Source: Pseudomonas paracarnis (GTDB lineage Bacteria > Pseudomonadota > Gammaproteobacteria > Pseudomonadales > Pseudomonadaceae). From it: 64,000 nucleotides of DNA. Location of the stretch: contig NZ_CAJFCN010000001.1 of NCBI RefSeq assembly GCF_904063055.1, positions 496,001 through 560,000 of the forward strand, read 5' to 3'. The notes under the pieces are model-generated. The model was not told where the DNA came from and made no database searches. It was given only the letters and a program-made list of their open reading frames with translations. The translations under genes were made by a program, and so were the position numbers. Below, piece after piece: positions 56,069-63,321 of the stretch (its first letter is position 1; every line of letters begins with the position of its first letter).

Positions 56069-56410
56069 ATGCTGCCACCCATGCTGCCCGTCAGTGTTGT
56101 GCCGGTCACGTCGCAACTCGACCCGGCACGCCAGAAGCCGGATATTCCGCCGGTGGTGCCCGTTCAACCGGGCTCCAACGAGAGCACGATCGACCTGAAA
56201 AAAGGCGATGCCGAGCAATCGACCTTTCTGCTGCGCGAAGAGCAGCGTCGCCAGCAGGAGCAGCAGAAACGCCGGCGCGAAGCCGACGACGACGCGGAGC
56301 AGCATTTGCCGATTCCCGGCGACTTGCTCAACGCTGACAACACCGTGCCCGTGGCGCCGCTGATCGAAGACGCGCCGCGCCAGGGCCTGTGGGTGGATAT
56401 CGAGGTCTAA
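56069..56410 (+). CDS. Small Pro/Arg/Gln-rich protein of unknown function
   Basis: 113 residues from the ATG at 56069, 10 bases after AGGAG. N-terminal Pro-rich segment (MLPPMLPVSVVPVTSQL), then PVVPVQPGSNESTIDLKKGD, a charged central helix with REEQRRQQEQQKRRREADDD (likely coiled coil), and an acidic C terminus WVDIEV. No signal or membrane segment. Its neighbour is rapA, divergent 219 bases away. I do not recognise a family. Confidence 0.7.
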   Translation: MLPPMLPVSVVPVTSQLDPARQKPDIPPVVPVQPGSNESTIDLKKGDAEQSTFLLREEQRRQQEQQKRRREADDDAEQHLPIPGDLLNADNTVPVAPLIEDAPRQGLWVDIEV

Positions 56411-57588
56411 CCGTTCAGTTCGCGCAGGGCCTTCACCAGCAGCTCAATATCGTCATCGGTGTTGAGCGGGCTGACGGAGATGCGCGCAACGCTGCTCAAC
56501 CCACGTGCTTGCATGTCCAGCGGGGTGTAGGCCACGCCATTGGCGCCGATGTTGATGCGCTTTACCCCCAGGCGTTGTTTGAGTTCAAAACTATCCCAGC
56601 CGGCCAGGTTGAACGCGATCAAGCCTGAATGCGTGCTGCCCAAGTCGTGCAAGCTGATCCCCGGTATCTGACGCAGTGCTTCGCGGATTCGCGCGCTGGT
56701 CTGCAAGACTCTTTGCCATACCCGCTCAATCCCCAGTTGATTGATCTCGTGCAACGCATTGCCCAGGCCGGCCAGCAGGGCGAAAGAGACTTCGCTGGTT
56801 TCAAAGCGCCGGGCGTCGTTGCGCAGGTCGAAGCCTTCGGCGGTCCAGGGCGCTGAAAACACGTCGCGTTGGGCCGGGTTCAGATGCGGCAGAAAATCCG
56901 GCCTGATATACAGCAGCGCGGTACCGCGAGGCCCGCGCAGGTGTTTGCGGCCGGCAGACTTGAGCACATCGCACTGCAACGCTTGCACATCCACCGGCAG
57001 TTGGCCGACGGCTTGGCCCGCGTCGATGAAGTAGGGGATGGCATGCCGCCTGGCCACATCGCCGATGGCCTGGGCCGGGTTGATCAAGCCACCGTTGGCC
57101 GGCAGCCAGGTGAGGTCAATCAGCTTCACCTTGGCATCCAGCATCGCCTCCAACGCCACCGGGCAGGCCGCGCCGCTGGCATCGCACGGGATGACCTCCA
57201 CCCGCGCCCCGGCTTGAATGGCCAGTTCCATGCTCGCCAGGTTACCGCCCCATTCGTGGCGCCCCACCAGAATTCGATCACCCGGCTGCCAGGGCCCCAG
57301 CGCCTGGAAGGCCAGGCTCCAGGCCGTCGAGCCACTGCTGGCGAAGGCAATCGCTGAGGCGGGCGCATTGAGCAACTGCCCAGCGGCGCGGCGGGCCTTC
57401 TCCACTAAGATGGCACCCTGTTCTCCGGCCTCCATCGGGCCGTCGCGGGCTTCGCGTTGCAGCTGTTCGATGATGGCGTCGAGCGTCGCCTGGCTGGGCA
57501 AGGAGGCTCCAGCATGATTGAAGTGCACGAGGCCGGACTGGCAACCGGGCGTGGCTTCTCGCAAGTGCTGGATTTGCAGCGGGCTCAT
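56407..57588 (-). CDS. Class V aminotransferase-fold PLP enzyme (isopenicillin-N-epimerase/cysteine-desulfurase type)
   Basis: 393 residues from the ATG at 57588. PLP Lys in AGRKHLRGPRGTALLYI, with the preceding Asp in YFIDAGQAVGQLP. Start MSPLQIQHLREATPGCQSGLVHFNHAGASLP. Class V aminotransferase fold but no Cys-containing mobile loop of SufS type is evident. Overlaps RidA by 4 bases at its start (57585-57588). Ends 4 bases into the small Pro-rich gene on the other strand. Substrate unknown; possible amino acid beta-elimination or epimerase activity. Confidence 0.83.
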   Translation of the reverse strand: MSPLQIQHLREATPGCQSGLVHFNHAGASLPSQATLDAIIEQLQREARDGPMEAGEQGAILVEKARRAAGQLLNAPASAIAFASSGSTAWSLAFQALGPWQPGDRILVGRHEWGGNLASMELAIQAGARVEVIPCDASGAACPVALEAMLDAKVKLIDLTWLPANGGLINPAQAIGDVARRHAIPYFIDAGQAVGQLPVDVQALQCDVLKSAGRKHLRGPRGTALLYIRPDFLPHLNPAQRDVFSAPWTAEGFDLRNDARRFETSEVSFALLAGLGNALHEINQLGIERVWQRVLQTSARIREALRQIPGISLHDLGSTHSGLIAFNLAGWDSFELKQRLGVKRINIGANGVAYTPLDMQARGLSSVARISVSPLNTDDDIELLVKALRELNG

Positions 57589-58055
57589 GGCTGCAGCTCG
57601 AAAATGGCGTCCACTTCCACGGCGACACCAGCCGGCAGACTGCAAACCCCTACGGCGGTGCGCACGTGCCGGCCCTTGTCGCCGAGGGCGTTGACCAGCA
57701 GGTTCGAAGCGCCATTGGCGACCAGGCTTTGGCGCTGGAAGTCGGCGCTGCTGGCAATGAACACGCCCAGGCGAAGGATGCGCACCACCCGCGACAGGTC
57801 ATCGCCCAGCGCATCGCTTAATTGCCCCAGCAGGCCCAGCGCTGCCAATTCCGCCGCTTGGGCGCCATCTTCATCGCTGAGAGAATCGCCCAGCCGGCCA
57901 ATGTAGGCGGGTTTGCCATCGATCATGGGAATTTGTCCCGAGATGAACAGCTGGTGTTGGCTGATCACATGATTGATGTAGTTGGCTGCGGGTTGGCTGT
58001 GCGTAGGCAGTGTCAGGCCGAGGGCGTGTACGCGCTGGCGGATGGAGTCAGTCAT
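57585..58055 (-). CDS. RidA family (YjgF/Rid) protein
   Basis: 156 residues. Enamine/imine deaminase fold; motifs NYINHVISQHQLFISGQIP and the C-terminal KGRHVRTAVGVCSLPAGVAVEVDAIFE. Rid proteins scavenge reactive enamines made by PLP enzymes, which fits the overlapping PLP enzyme gene downstream. The Arg of the RidA signature is in HVRTAVGV. This subgroup is not the RidA housekeeping form. Confidence 0.88.
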   Translation of the reverse strand: MTDSIRQRVHALGLTLPTHSQPAANYINHVISQHQLFISGQIPMIDGKPAYIGRLGDSLSDEDGAQAAELAALGLLGQLSDALGDDLSRVVRILRLGVFIASSADFQRQSLVANGASNLLVNALGDKGRHVRTAVGVCSLPAGVAVEVDAIFELQP

Positions 58056-58146
58056 GGTGAAATCCTCTGGTGTCAGAAGGTTCCAGCATGTTGGTGGTGG
58101 CGAGGGGCGACAAACGGATAGATCTCAACCGACGTATCTAAAAAAC

Positions 58147-59019
58147 TCACGCGTCGGCACACGCTTGCTTCAACCACTGACTGAAGCATTCAGCCGCCTC
58201 ACTGAGCGGACCTTGAGGGGCGATCAGCCAATAGCCGATGTCGCTGTGATAGGGCGGCCTGTCAAAGGCCTCCACCAGGCTGCCGTCGTGGAGCCTGCGT
58301 TCAATCAGGCGATGGCGGCCCATGGCGATACCCTGGCCGGCCACGCTCGCTTCGACCACGATGTTGTAGTCATGCAACATCACGCGGGGGTGATGATCGA
58401 GGTTGATCTGGTAATGGGCGGACCAATCGGTCCACTCGAAAGGGCGGTGCGAGGTCGCCATCAACAACGGGCCTGTGGCGACCTGTCTGGCCTTGAACGC
58501 CGGGCTGCATACCGGTGACAGGGTTTCGGTCATCAGGCGTGTGGCGAGCACGTCGGGCCAGTCGCCCTTGCCGTAGCGGATGGCCAGGTCAACTTCGGCC
58601 GTGGCGACGTTGGCCAATTGAATCGCGGGCAGCAATTCCACCTGGATATGCGGGTGGCGCTGTAGAAACTCGGCCAGGCGCGGCGCCAGCCACAGCGTGG
58701 CAAAGGACGCCAGCAAGCCGATACGCAATACACTGGCGCACGGCGCTCCCCGCTGGCTGCGTGTTGCAGCGGCGATGGCGTCCAGGGCAGGGCGTATTTG
58801 CGCGTAGTAATCTTGCCCGGCCAACGTCAGGTCGATCGCACGGGTTCGCCGGATAAACAGCGGCTTGCCCAAGTGGTGCTCGAGCTTATGTACCTGGTGG
58901 CTCAGCGCACTTTGGGTCACCGACAACTCGTCAGCCGCCTTGATAAAACTCAAGTGCCGTGCCACGGCCTCGAAGGCGCGCAGGGCCAGCAGCGGTGGAA
59001 GGTCGTTGTGCAAGGCCAC
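58147..59019 (-). CDS. LysR-type regulator (GcvA-like)
   Basis: 290 residues from a GTG at 59019, 9 bases after AGGAGG; the open frame extends upstream to 59199 with unlikely sequence. N-terminal helix-turn-helix ALRAFEAVARHLSFIKAADELSVTQSALSHQVHKLE, then RIGLLASFATLWLAPRLAEF. GcvA-type effector domain. It lies in the same orientation upstream of the RidA gene and is probably the regulator of that pair. Confidence 0.9.
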   Translation of the reverse strand: MALHNDLPPLLALRAFEAVARHLSFIKAADELSVTQSALSHQVHKLEHHLGKPLFIRRTRAIDLTLAGQDYYAQIRPALDAIAAATRSQRGAPCASVLRIGLLASFATLWLAPRLAEFLQRHPHIQVELLPAIQLANVATAEVDLAIRYGKGDWPDVLATRLMTETLSPVCSPAFKARQVATGPLLMATSHRPFEWTDWSAHYQINLDHHPRVMLHDYNIVVEASVAGQGIAMGRHRLIERRLHDGSLVEAFDRPPYHSDIGYWLIAPQGPLSEAAECFSQWLKQACADA

Positions 59020-59152
59020 CTGGATGCACCTCCTGGGCAGGGTAGAAAGTGCCGATTTTGGTCGATGGCCTGCATTTTGTCGCCCGCTTAATTGCCGTCG
59101 GGCGGGGCAGGCCGCATTATTGAGGCATTCTCGCCACGACGTAAGCCAAGCC

Positions 59153-59314
59153 ATGAGTGATGACGACAAGCTGATCGACCTGAACGCCGAACGTGCCAAG
59201 CGCGTTCACGACCTTAATGACAAGCGCCTGAATGAAGTGCGCCAAGCCTTTGAGCAAGCCATGCCCTTGGGCAAGCCCAAGAAGAAGTCGAAGAACAAGC
59301 CGAAAAAACGTTGA
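59153..59314 (+). CDS. Small basic protein of unknown function
   Basis: 53 residues. Acidic start MSDDDKLIDLNAERAKRVHDLNDKRLNEVRQAFEQ (helical), then a basic tail KPKKKSKNKPKKR. No signal peptide. The Lys-rich tail suggests nucleic-acid binding (inference). No clear ribosome site; the ATG follows GTAAGCCAAGCC. Moderately plausible gene. Confidence 0.6.
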   Translation: MSDDDKLIDLNAERAKRVHDLNDKRLNEVRQAFEQAMPLGKPKKKSKNKPKKR

Positions 59315-59378
59315 AACGTCCTGCCTCTATTGATGCAGGTCAGTTATTCCCCTTCTTTACGCCCCGTTGTGGGCGACA

Positions 59379-59392
59379 TTGATCCTGGTCAA
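59379..59392. promoter_or_regulatory. ANR/FNR box of ccoM
   Basis: TTGATCCTGGTCAA is an almost exact match to the FNR/ANR consensus TTGAT-N4-ATCAA. If the transcript starts near 59427 (site centred at -41.5) a -10 TATTAA sits at 59412-59417. This is the arrangement of an oxygen-responsive class II promoter. Confidence 0.75.
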
Positions 59393-59457
59393 TTTCCCAC
59401 TGTGCCTTCTCTATTAACTTAGCCCTATCGCAACAGGGCAAGTGCAGGAGGCCGGTC

Positions 59458-59574
59458 ATGTTTTTCGATAATGTGGTTTTTGCCGGAGTGCTGACTGTTA
59501 GCCTCATGGTGCTGTTTTTTGTAGGGTTTGGATTTTTTATCTGGAAAGACGCGAACAAGCGTAAAAAACCTTAA
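59458..59574 (+). CDS. ccoM: cbb3 cytochrome c oxidase subunit CcoM
   Basis: 38-residue single-helix membrane protein, MFFDNVVFAGVLTVSL at the start and FFIWKDANKRKKP at the end. It closely matches the CcoM peptide of P. stutzeri (MFFDNVV...FIWKDSxKRK) that stabilises cbb3 oxidase. Ribosome site AGGAGG 6 bases before the ATG. The main cbb3 operon is not in the window, so ccoM is an orphan gene. Controlled by an ANR box and closed by a perfect terminator. Confidence 0.9.
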   Translation: MFFDNVVFAGVLTVSLMVLFFVGFGFFIWKDANKRKKP

Positions 59575-59609
59575 GTCTTTCCGGGTTACATGAGCACGCA
59601 AGGCATTTT

Positions 59610-59635
59610 GGGCGACTTCGGTCGCCCTTTTTTTT
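59610..59635 (+). terminator. ccoM terminator
   Basis: GGGCGAC, TTCG tetraloop, GTCGCCC, then TTTTTTTT. Perfect stem with stable UUCG loop, 35 bases after the ccoM stop. Confidence 0.95.
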
Positions 59636-59638
59636 GGC

Positions 59639-59723
59639 TGTGACGCTCCGCGTCACCCGTGCGCCAGTGGGAGGCGGAGCGTCCGTGGCGGCATTCCCAC
59701 GCAGAGCGTGGGAACGAACGATC
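59639..59723. repeat. Palindromic intergenic repeat, copy 3 (one-armed)
   Basis: Contains TGTGACGCTCCGCGTCAC and the right arm CATTCCCACGCAGAGCGTGG GAACGA(ACGA)TC of the family at 5864 and 52845. The left GATCGTTCCC...GGGAATGC arm is missing, and the terminal GATCGTTCC shows a 4-base insertion. Confidence 0.8.
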
Positions 59724-59725
59724 AT

Positions 59726-59763
59726 AAAAAAAGGTGCGACCCTCGCGGATCGCACCTTTTTTT
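59726..59763. terminator. Bidirectional terminator at the pit 3' end
   Basis: AAAAAGGTGCGA / TCGCACCTTTTTTT around CCCTCGCGGA. It serves pit on the reverse strand, 16 bases from its stop. Confidence 0.85.
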
Positions 59764-59778
59764 ATTGCCGGCTGGCTA

Positions 59779-61254
59779 TCAGTTGCCCAAAGCCTTGGAC
59801 GCCAACCAGAACAACCCGGCCGAGAGGCCTACGGTCGCTGGCAAGGTCAATACCCAGGCCATCAGGATGGTCTTGACGGTGCCACCTTGCAGGCCGCTTT
59901 TGTTGGCAACCATGGTGCCTGCCACGCCAGAAGACAGGACGTGGGTGGTGGACACTGGCAGGGCGAAGATGTTGGCGAAGCCGATCATGGTGGCCGTGGT
60001 GATTTGCGCCGACATGCCCTGGGCATAGGTCATGCCTTGCTTGCCGATCTTTTCACCGATGGTCAGCACCACGCGCTTCCAGCCCACCATGGTGCCCAGG
60101 CCCAGGGCCAGTGCGACCGCGAGGATCACCCAGAACGGGGCGTACTCGGTGGTGGCGGTCAGGTCTTTGCGCAGCTTGTCGAGGTCGGACTTCTCACGGG
60201 AGTCCAGGCCTGGCAGCTTGCCGACCTTTTTCGCGGTGTCATCCAGGCAAAGCAGGTAGCGACGTACCTCGATGCGGTGGTCGGCCGTCAGCGAGTGGTA
60301 GTCCGAGACGCCCTTGAGGGTGCCCAGCAGCGCGTTGATCGTCGGTTCGGTCTGCTGCGGGTTGCAGCGGAACTTGCCCGGCAGGTCATCCTTCACGCTT
60401 TTGCCCAGGGCCAGGAATTCACCGAGGGTCTCGTGGTTGCGCTGGTAGAACTGGTTCAGGTGCAGGGTGGCGTCGCGGGTACGTTCGATCTGGTAAGTGG
60501 TGCTGCCCAGGTCCAATACGAACTGCGCCGGCACGATACCGATGAGCACCAGCATGATCAAGCCGATGCCCTTCTGGCCATCGTTGGAGCCGTGCACGAA
60601 GCTCACCGCCATGGCCGAAATCACCAGGACGAGGCGGTTCCAGAATGGCGGGTGCTTTTTGTCGTCAAGCTTGCGGCGCTGGTCCGGGGTCTTGTGCATC
60701 TTCGACAGCGGACGCCACCACTTCAGACCGATCAGTACCAGAGCGGCGACCAGAAAGCCCGCCATCGGCGAGAATACCAGGGACGCGCCGATATCCACGG
60801 CCTTCTGCCAGTTCACACCGTCAGCCAGGGGGATGTCGTTGATCAACGCGTTGGCCAGGCCGACACCAAGGATCGAGCCGATCAGGGTGTGGGAGCTGGA
60901 GGCGGGGATACCGAAGTACCAGGTGCCCAGGTTCCAGGTGATCGCTGCTGCCAACAATGAGAAGACCATTGCCAAGCCATGGCCGGTGTTCACATTGATC
61001 AGCAACTCCACCGGCAGCAAGTGCACGATGGCGTAGGCGACACCGACACCACCGAGCAATACGCCGAGGAAATTGAACACCCCGGAGAAGAACACGGCCA
61101 GGTGTGGCGGCATGGCTTTGGTATAGATGACTGTGGCCACCGCGTTAGCGGTGTCATGAAAGCCATTGATGAACTCGAAGGCGAGGACAAAGGCCAGGGC
61201 GAGCAACAGGCTCACTAGAACCCAAGCATCCAGTCCGCTGAATAAATCGATCAT
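59779..61254 (-). CDS. pit: Inorganic phosphate transporter Pit
   Basis: 491-residue low-affinity phosphate:H+ symporter, inner membrane. Both PiT signatures are visible: FEFINGFHDTANAVATVIYT near the N terminus and ISAMAVSFVHGSNDGQKGIGLI in the second half. C-terminal PVSTTHVLSSGVAGTM. No Pho box was seen upstream, consistent with constitutive Pit. Confidence 0.95.
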   Translation of the reverse strand: MIDLFSGLDAWVLVSLLLALAFVLAFEFINGFHDTANAVATVIYTKAMPPHLAVFFSGVFNFLGVLLGGVGVAYAIVHLLPVELLINVNTGHGLAMVFSLLAAAITWNLGTWYFGIPASSSHTLIGSILGVGLANALINDIPLADGVNWQKAVDIGASLVFSPMAGFLVAALVLIGLKWWRPLSKMHKTPDQRRKLDDKKHPPFWNRLVLVISAMAVSFVHGSNDGQKGIGLIMLVLIGIVPAQFVLDLGSTTYQIERTRDATLHLNQFYQRNHETLGEFLALGKSVKDDLPGKFRCNPQQTEPTINALLGTLKGVSDYHSLTADHRIEVRRYLLCLDDTAKKVGKLPGLDSREKSDLDKLRKDLTATTEYAPFWVILAVALALGLGTMVGWKRVVLTIGEKIGKQGMTYAQGMSAQITTATMIGFANIFALPVSTTHVLSSGVAGTMVANKSGLQGGTVKTILMAWVLTLPATVGLSAGLFWLASKALGN

Positions 61255-61586
61255 GAAGGTTTTCTGACCCGGTCGTAAGGGGGCGCGATTATGCCAGAAA
61301 ACATCAGTAATCGATGCATTAGCTGCTCATCGGTAACAATCTTCCTGGAAAAAAACGCGGCAGGACGCACGCATCCCAGGGTTTTCGGGGCTTTGGCAAG
61401 TCTTTGATTTATAAAGCGCAGGCCGCAGAAGGCGGGCTTTAGTCATGAAAATGCCATACCTGAAACATTTGTATGAAATTTCGTAGGTGGCTGTAGGTTA
61501 CTGACCAGTGGACGCTAAAGCGGGTGCCCTCTGCCAGTACTTCACCGGCAGAGACAGCACGACCCTTAAGGCTCGAACCGAAGCGC
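61255..61586. other. 332-bp intergenic, no gene supported
   Basis: Between pit and the small charged protein gene. On the reverse strand an open frame reads GRAVSAGEVLAEGTRFSVHWSV near 61500-61560 with codon use like a coding region but no acceptable start separate from the 61587 gene. No promoter or terminator seen with confidence. Confidence 0.35.
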
Positions 61587-61787
61587 TTATGGCTCCTCGG
61601 TCTTGAGCTCCTGCTCGATCTTTTGGATTTCCTGGGCAAATGCCTGGTCTAGCAGGCTGGCGCGTTTACGCCATGGCTTGCGTTCCGGCTCGGGTTGCGC
61701 GGCGTAGGTGGTGACTTCCCCGCCGTAGACATCCTTGTAACGTTGCTCCTGGCGCTCAAGTTCCGCGCGCAGTTCATCTTTCGTCAC
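61587..61787 (-). CDS. Small charged protein of unknown function
   Basis: 66 residues, GTG start at 61787. Highly charged: [22 protein letters not shown], then [21 protein letters not shown] and a C-terminal acidic helix [14 protein letters not shown]. No signal or membrane segment; two helical, possibly coiled-coil, parts. Codon pattern is good. I do not recognise a family. Confidence 0.6.
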   Translation of the reverse strand: MTKDELRAELERQEQRYKDVYGGEVTTYAAQPEPERKPWRKRASLLDQAFAQEIQKIEQELKTEEP

Positions 61788-62333
61788 AGTATTACCTAAT
61801 TGAGTTGAGTTGAGTTTATTGATTGCGCAGCGTCATGCCTGAAAGTCGTGCTCGGGCGATTCCAAATGGAACAATAAAACGTTCAAATGGGTAAATAGGC
61901 CTGAGGGCAGTTCTTTTAAGCGAGTACTTGTGTCCGGCCCTGCATACAACCCGCAACGCCCGGTGAGCTCCACTCCCGATACATACCGGGCTGACCTCTG
62001 CACAGGTTGCATTATAGCGGCGCATTTGAATAACACTATCATCATGAAGTTAAAAAGCGTCAACGATGTGTCAGAGGTTTGTTACATGCTGGCGTGGGTA
62101 TTTGTGAACACCGTCATCATCCTGGCAGGGTAAATGCCCCTGCTTTATAGATGCATCAGGCAAATCTGAAACCATGGCCGCGAGGTGTGCGCCAGCGCCG
62201 GCCAAATTGCGATAATCGCATGGTCGTTCGATAATCGCCCAATGTTGCCGACGCTGACTTGTGCAGGGCAACCGGCACGGCTTGTAATAGCCGCCAACCC
62301 TCCCGTGGTGATAACAAGAGAAGGCCCCTTGAA
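61788..62333. other. 546-bp intergenic upstream of pcaR
   Basis: No gene seen. The left part has AT-rich DNA and short open frames without ribosome sites. The right part (62200-62333) holds the pcaR promoter region with two candidate PcaR boxes and the pcaR ribosome site AAGAGAAGG. Confidence 0.45.
62207..62240 (+). promoter_or_regulatory. Two candidate PcaR boxes upstream of pcaR
   Basis: GTTCGATAATCGCCC (62226-62240) matches 14 of 15 bases of the PcaR site GTTCGATAATCGCAC that I recall from P. putida pca promoters. A second box TTGCGATAATCGCAT lies 19 bases upstream and is itself a near-palindrome. They lie about 95-125 bases before the pcaR ATG, so autoregulation is likely. Confidence 0.6.
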
Positions 62334-63176
62334 ATGAACGATCAATTGCGCAACTCCTTTGCATCAGTGGCGCCGCCGATCGTGGCTTCACCGGCCAAGC
62401 GCATCCAGGCATTCACCGGTGATCCGGATTTCATGACGTCCCTGGCCCGTGGCCTGGCCGTGGTGCAGGCATTCCAGGAGCGTAAGCGTCACCTGACCAT
62501 CGCTCAGATCAGCCATCGCACGGAAATTCCCCGCGCCGCCGTGCGCCGTTGCCTGCACACCTTGATCAAGCTCGGCTACGCCACCACGGATGGGCGCACC
62601 TACTCGCTGTTGCCCAAGGTACTGACCCTCGGTCATGCCTATCTGTCGTCCACACCGCTGGCTGTTTCGGCCCAGCCTTACCTGGACCGCATGAGCGAGC
62701 AACTGCATGAAGCCTGCAACATGGCCACCCTGGAAGGCGATGACATTCTTTATATCGCCCGTTCCGCCACCACCCAGCGTCTGATCTCGGTTGACCTGTC
62801 GGTGGGTGGGCGCTTGCCTGCATATTGCACGTCCATGGGCCGCATTCTGCTGGCCGCCCTCGACGACGCTTCGCTGCAGGATTATCTCGACCATGCCGAC
62901 CTGCAAACCAAGACCAGCCGCACCCTGACCACGCCGCAAGCGTTATTGGAATGCCTGCAACAGGTGCGTCAGCAGGGCTGGTGCATTGTCGACCAGGAAC
63001 TGGAGCAGGGCCTGCGTTCCATCGCGGTGCCGGTGTATGACGCGTCCGGCCAGGTGTTGGCCGCGCTTAATGTCAGCACCCATGCCGGGCGGGTCAGCCG
63101 CAGCGAGTTGGAGCAGCGCTTTTTGCCGAGCATGCTCAGCGCCAGCCGTGAGCTGAGTGCGCAGCTGTTTGCCTAA
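62334..63176 (+). CDS. pcaR: IclR-family pca regulon regulator PcaR
   Basis: 280 residues from the ATG at 62334 (MNDQLRNSFASVAPPIVASP). N-terminal winged helix: FMTSLARGLAVVQAFQERKRHLTIAQISHRTEIPRAAVRRCLHTL. C-terminal effector domain with VGGRLPAYCTSMGRILLAALDD. It activates genes for protocatechuate breakdown with beta-ketoadipate as inducer. The close match to PcaR, the boxes upstream and the pcaK-type gene just downstream support the name. Confidence 0.92.
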   Translation: MNDQLRNSFASVAPPIVASPAKRIQAFTGDPDFMTSLARGLAVVQAFQERKRHLTIAQISHRTEIPRAAVRRCLHTLIKLGYATTDGRTYSLLPKVLTLGHAYLSSTPLAVSAQPYLDRMSEQLHEACNMATLEGDDILYIARSATTQRLISVDLSVGGRLPAYCTSMGRILLAALDDASLQDYLDHADLQTKTSRTLTTPQALLECLQQVRQQGWCIVDQELEQGLRSIAVPVYDASGQVLAALNVSTHAGRVSRSELEQRFLPSMLSASRELSAQLFA

Positions 63177-63321
63177 GCTGTTCGGTGACCGCACAGATCC
63201 CGGCTGGCTCGATTGACGGTGTTTCCCTTGGCTTATTAATGTGCGGCAGCGCTCTGAGGAGCTGCCCAATAAGAATGATGACCCCAGGTCGTCAGCCCGC
63301 CATCGGTGTGGAATAAAAATA

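Noticed and set aside
59734-60960. 408-codon forward open frame opposite pit
   Set aside because: Shadow of pit; begins inside the bidirectional terminator.
61439-61639. 66-codon reverse open frame ending in FQVWHFHD
   Set aside because: The only start is a TTG inside the 61587 gene without a ribosome site. The 3' part has coding-like codon use, so it is mentioned, but I could not support a gene.
61816-62133. Several short open frames upstream of pcaR
   Set aside because: No ribosome sites, overlapping on both strands, AT-richer than neighbouring genes.
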